Of a stretch of DNA of 64,000 nucleotides, positions 51,152 through 64,000 are shown in pieces. Source of the DNA: Coprinellus micaceus (Eukaryota; Basidiomycota; Agaricomycetes; Agaricales; Psathyrellaceae); contig OX596342.1 in NCBI GenBank assembly GCA_951394405.1, positions 1,178,001 to 1,242,000 of the forward strand, given 5' to 3'. The first letter of the stretch is position 1; each line of letters opens with the position of its first letter. The position numbers and the translations under genes are program-made. A model generated the notes under the pieces. It had not been told where the DNA came from, ran no database searches, and was given only the letters and a program-made list of their open reading frames with translations.

Positions 51152-54100
51152 ATGTCAAGTTTCATCCGAAAGTTTGCCAAGCAGGCAGACTTCCTGAAGG
51201 ACAGCATGGCTCCTCTGGAGACACATGGCGCCGCTCCAGAGTCGGATTTCTTCGAGAAGACCGTTACCGACTGGAGTAAACATATCGAAAGCCCAACGTT
51301 TGGCTCCAAAGCTCCAGTGAGTGCCCAGGAATCCTTTAGCGTTGAGTGCAACTAAAGCGGAGGAAACCCGCTCTACAGGCGGCCATTCTGGACCTGCTGA
51401 GGCACAAGGGTGACCTGGATGACCGCAAAATGCTTGTAAGTGTACCTTGACGCCAATGTGACAGGCGGAGCAGCATGCTAAACGGCGCCTGGAACAGCTT
51501 GAAGTCTTGCTCGTGGCAATGTCGCGACGTGAAGGCCACGCGCTGTCGCAGAAGATGCAGGAATACGTGATCTCGCTGCGTGAGTGCCGCCTCCTTGAAA
51601 CCCCTGTCCCAATTAGTTCGCCGGCGCTTAACTCGTCCCATCACAGTCTACAAGGACCTCCCTCACCCTCCCGCTGGTTACCTCCGACTCGAAACCTCTA
51701 TCCCCCCGACACTACCTCCTTCCGATATCAAATACGCGTTCCGCCCTGCCGATGGCTCGTACTATAACCCTCTCTTCCCTACAATGGGCCAGGCTGGCCG
51801 TCCCTACGCCCGCAGCGTCCCCTCGAAACATTGCCTACCCAAGGACGCGTTGCCGGATCCAGGACTCGTGTTTGACACCCTTCTTCTGAGGGATAAGTTC
51901 GAGGACCACCCTGGTGGTATCTCGAGTTTATTCTTTGCGTTCGCGGATTTGGTCATTCATAGTGTCTTTGACACCGACCACCTCGACTGGACCAAGAACA
52001 ACGCCAGTAGCTACCTTGACCTCAGCGTGCTTTATGGGCACTCACAGGCATCGGTGGATAAATTGAGGAGGAAGGATGGTACGGGTAGACTGTGGAACGA
52101 CGTGTTCGCTGACTCGAGGTTGCTTCACATGCCGCCTGCGAGCTGCGCGCTCCTCGTCTTGATGAGCAGAAACCATAATGTCAGTGCTCCACGTTCTCCT
52201 ATTCGATCAAAGCCTGACTTTGTCGCTTCAATTTTCCAGTATATTGCCCAGAAGATCTTAGATATCGATGAAAGCGGGAAGTACAAGAAAGCCACCTCCG
52301 ACGACGAGAGGATGGCGCGGGATGAGGAGATCTTCCAGCGTGCACGGCTCGTCAACTGCGGCTACTTCATGCACATCATTCTGGGTGACTATGTCGGGGC
52401 GATCCTCGGACTTGTGAGGGATGGAAGCAGCTGGAGACTTGACCCTTTGATGGTAAGCTGCCTTTCCCTTTCCCTCTCCCTGGAGCAGCCCTCCTAACTT
52501 CTGAATCGTCAGCCCATCCGAAACTCCAACCATGACTTGGAGCCTGTTGGCGAGGGAAATGTCGTCTCTGTAGAGTTTAACCTGCTCTACAGATGGCACG
52601 CTACGCTCTCCGCGAATGACGCTGAGTGGACCACGGGTATGTTCGACAGGATCTTCCAGGGCAAGGACCTGAAAGATGTTACCATCGACGACTTCAAGAA
52701 GGCAGCCCATGAGCACCTTATACCCCCTGCTGACCCCAAGAAGTGGACCTTCAGTGGGTAAGCCTTTGTAAATACTACTTTCCCCGCCACGATTATTGAC
52801 ATGAAGTCAGGTTGAAGCGCGATTCAAACGGCTCCTTCTCCGACGACGACCTTGCCAATATATTGCATAACGCGACAGAATGGCGTGCAGGGGCCTTCAA
52901 AGCCCGTGGCATCCCTGCTGCGATGCGTATCATTGAAATTTTGGGCATACAGCAGGCACGGTCGTGGGGGACTTGCAGCATGAATGAGTTTAGGAAGTTC
53001 ATTGGCTTGAAACGTAAGTCCGTCTAGGCACCTCCGTTGCGTTAGCGCTTGCCCTTGGCTGGCGCTGTGGGTGAACATTGACTCACGCTTGAAGGGCTTT
53101 GCTGACTTGTCGATCTAAATAGCTTACAAGACGTTCAAGGACTGGAACCCGAACCCCGAGATCTACGTGCGTACCTATCATCAGGGCCATCTGTCTGTCA
53201 TCGTGCACAGACTAATATCACGTCTGATCCGATGTAGAACGCCGCTGAGTCTCTATACCGCGATATCGACAATCTCGAGCTCTACGTTGGCCTCCAAGCT
53301 GAGGAAACGAAGACCCCTCAACCCGGAGCAGGTCTCTGCCCCGGTTATACCATCTCCCGTGCCATCCTCGCCGATGCCGTCTGCCTCACCCGCGGAGACA
53401 GGTTCTTCACCACCGACTTTACCCCCGCCAACCTTACATCTTGGGGCTTCCAAGACTGCCAATACGACACGGCTGACGGATCTTACGGTGGACTCCTGAC
53501 GAAGTTGCTATTCAGGACCCTTCCGAACCACTACCCCAGGGGCAGCGCCTATGCTCACTTCCCCTTCATGACTCCCGAGTTCATGAAGGACAACCTCCTG
53601 GAGACTCAAGGTCAAGAAATAGTCGACAAGTACGGTTGGTCGAGGCCAAGGAAAAACCCCACCGTCGTGCCCATTGAGAGCTGGGCGGGAGTGAAGCAGG
53701 TGTTGGAGGACAAGTCGTTCCTCCCCCTGGCTGATGCAAGGATCTTCACCGTAGCGAAGCCAGTCGTCACGAAGAAGCTGGTGAGTTTGCTTCCGAGTAT
53801 ATTTCATGGCGTAAGGGCTGACCAGATATCAGTCGAAGGAATCCTGGAGGAATAACGAGAAGCGCCTTTCGCAACTGAAGAACGTCGACAAAGCCCTCGC
53901 GACGGCTAAGGATGAGGTCTTCAAGCTAGCCTTCGCCGATCCCGGGGCGCTGTCGACCTATTTTGCGAAGAAGACCGCAGAGCTGCTTTCTGCCAAGTCT
54001 CACAGCAGCGCTGACAAGAGCTTCAAGTTCGTCGACATTATCCACGATGTTACCAACCTTCTTCCAGTCCACTGGGTCTGTCAGGAGCTCGCCGGCCTCC

Positions 54101-55117
54101 CCCTGAAGACTGCAGCAAACCCTCAGGGAAGCTGGCCAGAACAAACGACCTACGAAATGTTCCTCACCATCGCCGAATACGTTCACCTCAACTTCTCCTC
54201 CGAACACGACTTCCGCCTGCGCGAATCCGCCCAGGCGTACTGCGAAAAGATCGTCGAGTTTACCAAGGAGCACGTTGATAAGATCGGCCAACGCATATCC
54301 TTGCCCGATACCTTTAACCATATCGCCACGGGAGGCCATACAGGCCACAACTTCCTCAAGAAGGTATTCGACAAGCTCGGTAAGAGGTACAGTCACCGGG
54401 AGATCGCTGCCCACGTCTTCGCTGCAACCGTTCCTAGCGCCGCGGTGTGGTCTGCCACCGTCGCACACGTTCTCGACTTCTTTTTACAAGAGGAGAAGGG
54501 CGAGGTGAGGGAGGAGGTCGAGAAACTTTTGAAGAGCAAAGAGGACGGAGACAAGGTGAAGCTGCAGGGGTACATCCGTGAAGCCATCCGTAAGTCATAA
54601 TTCGAATCTTCATCAAATCTTGAACTGACACAGCGCGATAGGTATCAAGCCCCCCGTACCGGGTGTCTACCGCACGGCGACGCGTGACGTGGTTGTTGGC
54701 CCTGCCAACGTCCAAGCTTTCGAGGTGGTCTATGCCAGCGTCACGTCTGCAAACCTTGATTCTGCCACCTTCGGCCCTAGCACCTCTGCCGCGGACATCA
54801 CCCGGGCAGGGGACAAGGCAGGCCTCGTCGGCTTCAGCGAGAACAGCTTGGCGTCGGAGAAGTTCTTGCTAGCGACCGTGCCTGCTGTCCTCGGTGTTAT
54901 ATTTGAGCAGAAGGGCTTGAAGAGAGGGGCAGGGCGCTCAGGGCGAGTCGCCGCTTTCACCGAGAGCTGGCAGGGGTGCCCAAGAGAACAATATATCAAT
55001 ACCCGAGGCTCGGTGACCCAGTTTCCTGATAGCTTGGTCGTTCAGGTAAGTCCTACACCGTCTGATTGCAAGCAGTGCTAAGCTAACGAACGTCGCGCTT
55101 CGCAGTACGCATCTTGA
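51152..55117 (+). CDS. Ppo-type fatty-acid dioxygenase, P450 half lacking heme Cys
   Basis: Member of the psi-factor-producing oxygenases (linoleate 8R/10R-dioxygenases), which make oxylipin signals controlling development. Twelve exons (51152-51316, 51379-51435, 51498-51579, 51647-52179, 52240-52452, 52513-52757, 52811-53013, 53123-53166, 53238-53780, 53833-54589, 54642-55045, 55106-55117) total 3258 nt, or 1085 residues. The N-terminal cyclooxygenase-like peroxidase domain has the distal His206, NASSYLDLSVLYG, and YRWH at 376-379 with catalytic Tyr376 and proximal His379. The C-terminal half follows the P450 fold, with an ExxR (EAIR, 945-948), but where family members have GPHxCLG this protein reads GFSENSLASEKF (1011-1022), with no Cys. 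It should therefore form a hydroperoxide but not isomerise it to a diol, as reported for PpoC-like enzymes. Confidence 0.93.
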
Positions 55118-56513
55118 GCTATCCGATCGTCTGCTTTGTATTTTATCTATTACCTGTCCCAAACGTTAAAATTTAAGCTTGCGTCCTAGTAGGATACATA
55201 TACATATATGATACTATAATTGCCCTCGTATCCACCGATGTTGCCATGAATTATTTAGTATTCGTAACATATCCCTTACCCTCCTCGACCTCTTTGGGCT
55301 TGCCCCCGATACGCGGCCAGTTTCCTGGTGAGTTACCCCCAAGGTATCAAACATCGCGTCTCTCAAAAAGCGGTCTCACTACTACCTAGCTTGACAATCA
55401 TGGTGGTCTTAAACTCATGGAATGTTAGCGCCCAGTGAGCGCCGGGGTTGTCAGCCATATGAGGTAGCTGCAGTTCGCCTTGGAGTGAACCCGTCAGTCA
55501 GATGCACCGGCTTCGAAGTGATATCTGTGGCTTACATCAAGGCGTGTTCTATCCAAACCACCGTTTTGCATACTCTGAGGTTGGAGAGGGTATATATCAG
55601 TAAAACGCGACAGCTTAGGCACACCTCGAGTTACTCTAGCTTCATTGATCCGTTTAGAAAGGTCAGAGGCCTCAGCCTTCTCCTGATCGTGGTCCGCAAT
55701 CTTCCCGACCCGTCCCTCCCCTGTTCCTAGACACGGCCGTGCTCCCACCTTTCAAACCCTTCTAGCTACTGGATCTTTTCTGGTCACTCGACCCCCACTT
55801 TTGTGATCCTTGGTTCTGCTGGGATCGATAACTGAGTTCCCGTGGATACGATGTGCTGGTCCACCACGTCCATGCTATCCATGACGGCACCAGCTGTGCT
55901 CAGGGTCGGACCAAGTTGAGAAGCTTCGCTTAGAATGCTGTGTCGACATGTCGTATGCGCTCCTGGGATATTGTGCTGGTGATGACCGAGAGAAGAAGAA
56001 AACCCGAGAAAAGCGAGGCCGGATTACGGCGGATGAGGGGCTGAGGATAAATCTTTGAGTATGCGAAAATGACGCTCGAATCCAATGGTGGAAGCTGGAA
56101 GCAAGAGGGAAGATGCTAGCTTTGCCCACCATGATCCAAATCGTACCATCCCCCCTGTAGCTCACCTAGCTACGTGGGCACAGGGGGGCCTTGGATTCCA
56201 TCATAGTTGGCGGTGGACAAAACAAACTTTGAAGGTGCGCTCGCAGTTGCCTTGTTCGCGACAGACAGGGGCATTTCCAAATCGGTATGGCTCAGTTGAT
56301 CAACGCGGTCGCGCGTCGCTCTTGCCTCTCTTCCTCAGCCATTTCGCGCGTTCAACATCTTTCTTCGCTTCATACCACCAACGTAGCTTCGGAGCGAGTT
56401 CTCCAACTTGCCACCCGCACGCTACTATTTTCGCCCCACACCAGTTACGTCGAAGCGAACGAACCGACTCTTCTATGTCCTTGGCACGTTGAACCTATTA
56501 CAACCAATACAAT
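55118..56513. other. Intergenic region upstream of the myosin gene
   Basis: 1.4 kb; AT-rich 3' flank of the dioxygenase gene near 55140-55270, then the myosin upstream region, which carries a 76-codon upstream ORF at 56287-56517. Confidence 0.5.
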
Positions 56514-56517
56514 ATGA
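56287..56517 (+). other. Possible upstream ORF ending in an ATGA overlap with myosin start
   Basis: ATG at 56287 opens a 76-codon frame whose TGA (56515-56517) overlaps the myosin ATG (56514-56516). The peptide is Ser/Arg-rich at its N-terminus and has no known family. Whether it lies in the myosin mRNA is unknown. Confidence 0.3.
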
Positions 56518-59500
56518 GCGCGGACGCTGCGAGAGCGGCTGCGCTGCAGGCAGAATTCAATGAGAAGACGTGGGTCTGGGTACCCGATGCGAAGGAGGGT
56601 TATCTGGCGGGATGGGTGAACCAGGAGACAGAGAATGCAGCGGAGGTGGTGATGGCCTCTGGAGGAGAGGTATGTGCTTACCTGCTCGAGGTAATGGGTG
56701 GAGATAACACAGCGGCATAGATCCGTATGGTTCCGTTCGAGTCGCTGTTCAAGATGAACCCCCCAAAATTCGACAGGGTCGAGGATATCGCCGACCTCAC
56801 ATTCCTCAACGAAGCAAGCGTTGTGCACAACCTCAGGCTGAGATACGGATCTGGGGCTATCTACGTGCGCCTGTGGTCCTCTTTCTTTGTGCTTTACTTA
56901 CCCTTCACAGACTTATTCCGGATTGTTCTTGGTCGCCATAAATCCGTACCAACATCTACCCTTGTACTCAGAAGCCATCGTCCAACAATACCGGGGGAAG
57001 CGCAGGGACGAAAATCCTCCCCACATTTTTGAGGTCGCAGAGCGCGCTTGGGTGAATATGGGTGAAGAGAAGGAGAACCAGAGCATCCTGATCACGTACG
57101 TACGCGCCCACTGACACCACCCATTGCTCTAATCTGCCCCTTTCAGAGGAGAATCCGGCGCTGGAAAGACAGAGAGCACAAAGAAGGTCATCCAATATCT
57201 CGCGGCCATTGCTACAGATACACACCCACCGCCCCAACCGACATCCCCTAAGCCTACCCACGCGCGATCTGCTACGCTTGCCTCAAGTCAGATCCTGGCG
57301 AACATGCCGCGTAGGGGCCACACCTCGTCGAACTCAATATCGACAGTTTCGGCCTTGACAGCCAAGGGGCGGCTGGGCCTTCTCGAACGCCAGATTCTGC
57401 AGGCGAATCCTATCCTTGAAGCTTTTGGTAATGCCCAGACGCAACGCAATAACAATTCCAGTCGGTTTGGCAAGTTCGTGCGGATTATGTTCTCCCCCGA
57501 TGGGTGCATTGCAGGCGCGAACATTGACTGGTACCTCTTGGAGAAGAGTCGGGTGGTTTACCGCAATGAGGCGGAGCGGAGCTTTCATGTATTCTACCAG
57601 CTCCTCGCAGGCGCGAGCGACTCATTGAAAGGTGCGGCCTCATCGGGTTGGCGCTCAGGTCCTTTATTGACCAACCCACCAGATTCATTGCTATTATCCG
57701 GAGCTGTCGAGGACTACGAGTACTTGAACAAGAGCCGGCGAGAAGTGGATGGCATTGACGATCGGGAGGAGTGGTACGCCCTCAAGGTATGACATTCATA
57801 TTTGGAGGCAGTGACCTTCGCTGATCCCAGTAGGATGCACTGGACACAGTAGGGTTCTCTCAAGCGGAGCAATCCGACTTGTTCCGCATCGTCGCAGCAA
57901 TTCTTCATATCGGAAACATAGAGATCACTTCTACCAGAGCAGACGAGGCTCAAATGCCTGACCCCTCACAAGCAGAGCGTGTCTGCCATTTGCTTGGAAT
58001 CCCCATCGCGGAGTTTACCCGTGCAGTCCTTCAACCACGTACTCTTGCCGGCCGGGAATGGGTTTCTCAATCCCGCACGCAGCACCAGGCACTAGACGAA
58101 CTTTCTGCTCTCTGCAAGACACTCTACGAGAAATCGTTTGGTTCTCTAGTCGACCGAATCAACAAGGCCCTCGACAGGCCGTCTTCGAAAGCCAACTTCA
58201 TCGGTGTCCTCGATATCGCCGGTTTCGAAATATTCGACGTCAACAGCTACGAGCAGCTCCTAATCAACTACACAAATGAGAAACTCCAACAGTTCTTCAA
58301 TCACCACATGTTCGTCCTCGAACAGGAAGAGTATATGCGGGAAGGCATCAGCTGGGAATATACGAACTTCGGGCTCGACTTGAAGCCTACCATCGATTTG
58401 ATCGAGTCGACAGGCCAGCATATTGGCATTCTGAGTTGCTTGGACGAGGAGTGCATCATGCCCAAAGCGACGGATCTGACGTTCACCAACAAGCTCGCGG
58501 CGATGTGGACAGGACACTCTGAAGACGATGAAGATGATGACTTCTTCAAGGCCAAGGAGAAGTTCGAGCCCTCGCGCTTCCACCAGGGTTTTGTCATCCA
58601 GCACTACGCAGCGAAGGTCGAATATCGAACCGACGGTTGGCTGGAGAAGAACAAAGACCCGCTGAACGACAACCTGACGAAGGTTCTTGCTGCTGCAGGC
58701 GAACACTACGTTGCGACACTCTTCGCCGAGTATGCAGACGCTCCCAACCCCCTTGGAGGAGCCAACAACCTCTTCACCGTTGGTCGAAAACGCGCGATCA
58801 AGAAGGGCGCGTTTAGGACTGTCGCTCAGCGGCACAAGGAACAGTTATCGAGCTTGATGGGCCAGCTCAGAGCGACGCAACCCCACTTTGTTCGGTGTAT
58901 CGTTCCCAATACGCTCAAGAAACCCGGGAGGTTCGATGTCCCGCTGATTCTCGACCAGCTCCGGTGCAATGGTGTCCTGGAAGGAATCCGTATTGCCCGT
59001 AAGGGATACCCTAACCGGCTCCCCTTCGTCGATTTCCGGCAGCGCTATGAAGTTCTGACTCCTGGCATTCTCCCACGGGGCTATATCGACGGCAGGGAAG
59101 CCTGTCGCCGCATCGTTAATGCCCTCGATTTGGACGACGCTTTCTATCGCATCGGTACCTCAAAGGTTTTCTTCAAGGCCGGCGTGCTTGCTGAGCTGGA
59201 GGAGAGGAGGGACGCAGAGCTGTATGATATCTTCTCGAGGCTACAGGCCGCATTGAGGATGTACTCGGCGAGAAGGCAGATGAAGAAGATCTTGAACAGG
59301 GCGGTGGCGATTCGGACTATTCAGAGGAACGCGAGGGTCTATGCAGAATTGAGGGATTGGCCATGGTGGCAACTGTATACCAAGGTAAACCGACCCTCAT
59401 TCCTTTTGATTCATTCGGGCTCACGTTGGATATTTCTGTGGACAGGTTCGCCCATTGCTTGCTGCGACGCGCAACGATGAGGAGCTACGGAAACGGGAAA

Positions 59501-62500
59501 TGGAACTCCAACTCGCTCGGGAGCGTGCCGATCGAGAGAAGAGGGAGAAAGAGGCCCTGGAGGCTCTTCGAATGTCTCTCGAAGCCGAGAAACGACGCGT
59601 TGAAGACCAGCTCGAGTCCGAGCGCGCTCTGGCTGTGGACAAGGACTCTCTCCTCGAGCGAAGTAAGCGTCGCGAGGCCGAACTAGAAGAGGAGATTGCA
59701 ACCCTCCAAGGGGATCTCGAGCTCCTTGATTCTCAGCTCGACCGTGCCTTGAAGTTGCAGAAAGAAAGCGAGGAGAAGCACGAGTCGCTAAGGCAGGCGT
59801 TCGACCAAGCGGCCGAGCACCTGATACGGCTTGAAGCAGAGCAGAAGGAGTGGACGACAAGGGAGGTCGAGCTGGAGCAGCAACTCTCAGCAGCGGACAA
59901 AGAGATTGAGCTGCTGAGGAATGATTCGGAGGAGCTGCAGAAGGTCGGGGAGGAACTCAAGAATCTCGCTTTGCAGAGGGAGGAGGATATCGGCAGGACG
60001 AAGGAGAGGGCTGATGCTGCTCTGCAGGACGCCGAGGCGAAGTTGAAGGTGGAAGCCCATAATCGGGAGCTTTGGAAGGATAAGTACGACTCGATAGAGA
60101 AGGATGCTCGGCAGGCAAAAGAGCAACTCGCGGAGATGGGAAGGACTGTAAACGAGTACTCTGGCATGCTTACCAAGAAGGAAGAGCAGATCGCGGGCAT
60201 CGAGAAGCAGGTGGACCAGCTAACCGTGGAACACGAAAAGGCTCTTAAAGAGACTGTCGAGCTCCAGAGCGATATTGACACGCTCCATGCGGAACTAGCG
60301 GCAGAGCGACAGGACCACACACACGAACAGGTTCTCCGAACTAAGCTCGCTGGGGAGCTTGATGACCTTCGCGCCCGACTGGCAGCCAAGACCGATGAAG
60401 AAACTATGCGTCGTGAAGCACAGCAAAGCAAAGAAGCCGAGCTCGCGGGCCTCCGTGCCCAGCATAGCCGTTTACAGGAGGACCTCTCTGAGTCTCGCCG
60501 CGCCGCGCTAGAGGCCCAAGGGAAGATGAAAGCTGAGCTAGAGAACGTGAATCGAGAACACAAGAACCTTGTTTCCAGCCACAAGTCCCTATCAGATCGT
60601 GCTGCGAGCGCTCAGGAGACCGCGAGTAAGCTTCAGGCGACCGTTGCCGATTTGGAGAAGAACAAGAGGGCGATCGAGTCAGAGCTCTTGAGCTTGAGGT
60701 CGAAGATGAACGACGCGGAGGGACAGATTGCGGATGCGGAGCGAATTAGAGAGGTATGTTCTACTCATTCAATGCGACTTGAATTAGATGCTGACCTCAT
60801 GCTTTAGGGTCTTGAGCGTCAGCTGGCCACCGCCCAAGCGAAATACAGGGATTTCGAGGATATTGAAATTCAGTACCAACGGGACCGGGAAAACTTTACG
60901 AAACAGATTGAAGGTCTCAAGAAGCAGCTCGATACCGAATCGTTGAAGCGGACGCAACTGGAGAGGTCGCTGGCGACGCAGAAGTCCGAAGTTGGAAAGC
61001 TGAAGGAACGCAACACCAAGCTGGACAAGGAACTCAATGCTGCCCTCGACAGCCTCAAGCAGAAGGAGTGGGAGTGTGCTCAACTCGAGAAGCGACAGGA
61101 CAAGACGATCGTCGAGCATGTTCACGTCCTGCAGGAAGCGAAGGCCGTGACAGACAGGCAACTTCAGGACACACAGATTGAGCTGGAGAAGGCGCGAACG
61201 TACATAAGGTCCTTGGAGAAGGTCAAGACTAGGATGGCTGGAGAGGCGGAGGACTTGCAGCAGGAGAAAGAGCGAGCGCTGAGGTCGAGAGAGAAGAGTA
61301 CGAAGGTCCAGGAAGAGAAGGCAATTAAGGCGCTGCAGGACTTGGAGAAGGAGAGGCGGGCGAAAAGTGATGTCGAGCTCAACCTTCGCCGCCTGCAAGG
61401 CGACTTGAAAGCTTCGCAATCGCAGGTGGCAGAGTTGACAGACCAGTTGCAGGCTGCTCAACGGTCGAAGGAGAACCTCGAGAATGAGCTGGAGCGGCTG
61501 GTGGATGAGACCGACGCAAACAACTCTTTCGCCAAGTTGCAGCGGCAATACGAGAGCAAAATCGCCACTCTGGAAGATCAACTTTCCGAGTCTGACAATG
61601 CGCGCACGATCGCTGTGAAGATTCGTGAGCACCTCGAAAGGCAACACGAGGAGATAAGGCGGCTCATTCTACACGGTGGCGCTAAGGGAGACGCCGACTT
61701 CCAAACCCGCTTGCTGAAGGAGCTTCAGCTTGCAGACGAAGCTCTCAACAAGGAGATGGCCGCCCGTGCCAAAGTCCCGAGGTCAAGTGGCGCTCATGAG
61801 CTACGACCTTTCAACCCATCCACTCCAACCAAGCGCGGACCCTCTTCCGTTGTATCCTCCCCAGCTGGCCTCGGCGCGACACCTTCCCGCCGTGAGGCTG
61901 ATAAGCAAGTTGCCGCTCTGAAGCAGCAAGTGCAAGTTCTCGAACTCCGAATGGCTGCGTCGGAGCGTGTTAGACATCACCTTGAGAGTTCACTTCGCGA
62001 GATGACGTCGGAACTTGAGAAGAGCGACGGATCAAGACAGTCTTTGCAGCAGTACAAGGAGCGCCTGATCAAGGAGAACGCTAAACTGTCGGAGTTGCTG
62101 AAGGACGAGGCGGATGCTCGTAGGTCAGCGGAGACGGCTCAGATCGACGGCGTTCAAGCAATGTGGTCCAAGTTCCAGAAGTCACTGGCTGAGGAGAAGG
62201 AGAACTACACCCGCCTTGAGGAGTCGAGAAGGGCATTGGTGAGTGACGGTTGATACACCTGCTACCCCCTAAAATAGCTCATTCGCTTCGAAGCTTGTGC
62301 AACAGCGGACGGTCCAGTCTGAGCTCGATGCTCAGCGAGCGCAGAACCGCGAGCTAACACAATTAAAGTCGAGGCTTCAAGAGGAAGCTCGCGATGCCAG
62401 GCAACAGTCTGATCAAGCGAGGGCAGAGGCCATCGGTATGTTTAACTCCCATTCACTGCTACCTGGCTTCTGATGTTTGACGACAACAGAGGCGAGAAAA

Positions 62501-64000
62501 CAGCTACAGAGTCGGCACCAGGATGCTGAAGTCAAGAATGTTGCCCTGTCCGCTGCTCGCGAGGAGACGAAGGCTGTCATTCAGGCGTACAAGACGAAGG
62601 AGCAAGGCTATCTTGAGAAGATCGAGGCCACTGAAATAGCGCGTGCCAAAGCCTCTCGTGGAGAGTCTGCCAGTGAGTTATACCTTTCTTGGGCCAGTCA
62701 TTTCCCTGTATTTACCTGGCCTGTAGTCCGGCGGACATTCACCGACCTCGAGAAGCAACACGGCGCATTAGCCGCCGATCGCAAGAAACTTCAGGAGCGT
62801 CTCAAAGAGCAAGAAAAGCAGCTTCGAGATCTCAAGTCTAAGCTGTCCGATGGTGGAAAGGAGAACTCTGAGTCCGATATGCTTCGCCAGCACTTGGTCG
62901 AAGAACTGGAGGATACCCGCGAGAGGCACCAGAAGGACCTTGCTGACCGGGACTTCACTATCGACCAAACTAGGAAGAAGTACCAGGCCGAACTCGCTCA
63001 GCTCAGTGAAGGTTAGTTGCCTCGGGTTTGGAGGGAACGCGTGCACTAACCACATAAAACGCAGAACTGCAATCCCAACGTGATAACCTTAGCCGCCTTC
63101 GGGAGGAAAACCGAAAGCTTCGATCTGACTATGACGAGCTGCAACTGCGATTGGATGACGAGGTCTACAGCAGTGGCGGATGGAAGAAGGAGAAAGAGCG
63201 GATGGAGACTAAGATCCGCGACCTCGAGAAGGCCTACGAGGCTTCCACCGGAGGGCAATCAGAGCAGCAATCCCAAATCGTTGCTCTTCACTCTCAAGTG
63301 AGGGAACTTCGGGCGGTCTTGGACGATGCCGAGGCGGACAGAGCTCTACTTCAGAAGGCGAGGCGTGCGCTCCAGTCTGAGCTTGACTCTATCAAATTCG
63401 ATCAAACGGATGCCGGGAAGATGTCAGCCGATGCGGAGTTCCAGCGGTTACACCTCCGCAAACAGGATCTGGAACGTTCGTTGGAAGAGCAGGAGGATAG
63501 GGTCAACAATGCCCTTGACCGTATGAAGAAGGCGGAATCTTATGCTAACGATTGTCAGATGGAACTTGGCAAGATTCGCGTTGAGAACTCGGAATTGGAG
63601 CGTTTGAATGTGAGTACCTTGCAACTGTAACACAGTCTGGGCGTGACCGACCCGACCCCCACGCTACAGGCGAATCTTGAGAAACAGATCAAGGAACTCA
63701 ACCTTCGCATCATTGACCTCGAGACGAGATCTTATGCCAGTCCATCCAGGCTTTCCTTAGGAGGCACCCCGCGAAAGGTGGATTCTAAGATCGAAGAGCT
63801 ATCTGCTCAGCTTCAGGGCAGAGACAAGCAGGACATCCCCAGTGAGTGCTCTCCCCTTTGAACCTGATGATCGAGTCGATATAAACTATTGCGTCTGATG
63901 TAGCTCTGGAACGACAACGCGCCAAAATCGAAGACGAACGCAAGATTTGGGAGGCCCAGATGAAAGGCATGAGAAAACAAATGGACGCCCTGGTGTGTAG
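56514..64000 (+). CDS. MYO2: Myosin II heavy chain (C-terminal end outside window)
   Basis: Conventional two-headed myosin of the cytokinetic ring. Fourteen exons in the window (first 56514-56669, last 63904-63992; the motor core is mostly 57834-59384) give 2256 residues before a donor GTGTGT at the right edge, so only the last part of the tail is missing. The SH3-like N-terminus has [18 protein letters not shown]. The motor has GESGAGKT (P loop), NNSSRFGKF (switch I), DIAGFE (switch II), and RCIVPN before the SH1-SH2 region. Loop 1, between the P loop and [17 protein letters not shown], is enlarged by a Pro/Ser/Thr-rich stretch. Two divergent IQ-like segments follow ([13 protein letters not shown] and [15 protein letters not shown]), then a very long heptad coiled coil with a Ser/Pro-rich break near 61780-61880. 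Symbol used by analogy with class II myosins. Confidence 0.96.

Noticed and set aside
59733..60584. Long antisense open frames over the myosin tail
   Set aside because: Mirror images of Glu/Leu/Lys-rich coiled-coil codons.

Overview
This window reads as nuclear DNA of a filamentous basidiomycete, most likely a plant-biomass-degrading agaricomycete. Almost every gene is cut by many 45-80 bp introns, the coding regions are compact and GC-rich, and the set includes a cellobiose dehydrogenase, a Ppo-type fatty-acid dioxygenase and a KRE6/SKN1-type GH16 protein. I rebuilt exons by hand from splice signals and protein-family conservation. For all complete multi-exon genes except V-ATPase E, the summed exon length is an exact multiple of three.

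Layout. 1-7.6 kb: a membrane GT2 glycosyltransferase (minus, cut by the left edge) and a KRE6-like beta-glucan assembly protein (plus) are head to head over a 226 bp shared promoter that holds a perfect TGACGTCA palindrome. 8.6-11.5 kb: a large unrecognised coiled-coil membrane protein. 11.5-15.3 kb: no gene seen. 15.3-18.9 kb: V-ATPase subunit E and eIF3 subunit L, convergent. 18.9-22.4 kb: repeat-like DNA with inverted repeats, a decayed gene copy and an intron-containing tRNA-Gly. 22.4-25.4 kb: secreted cellobiose dehydrogenase. 27.5-28.4 kb: septation GTPase Spg1/Tem1. 32.0-34.3 kb: secreted GH18 chitinase with a C-terminal chitin-binding module. 34.6-38.3 kb: exosome helicase Mtr4. 38.6-43.2 kb: catalase, ribosomal protein uL14 and an RBM18-like RRM protein, all minus. 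43.5-44.8 kb: a second, better-preserved copy of the decayed gene, with an in-frame stop. 45.3-48.1 kb: a four-helix membrane protein and a DUF985 cupin. 49.4-50.3 kb: SNARE Ykt6. 51.2-55.1 kb: a Ppo-like dioxygenase whose P450 half lacks the heme cysteine. 56.5 kb to the right edge: myosin II heavy chain, cut in its coiled-coil tail.

No operon-like organisation or new defence or mobile system is evident. The thematic links are cell wall and cytokinesis (GT2, KRE6-like, chitinase, Spg1, myosin II), secreted oxidative and hydrolytic enzymes (CDH, chitinase) and housekeeping RNA and protein synthesis. The observations most worth checking are the shared cell-wall promoter, the Ppo protein with a dead P450 half, the two copies of an unnamed gene family at different stages of decay, and the odd splice junction in V-ATPase E.
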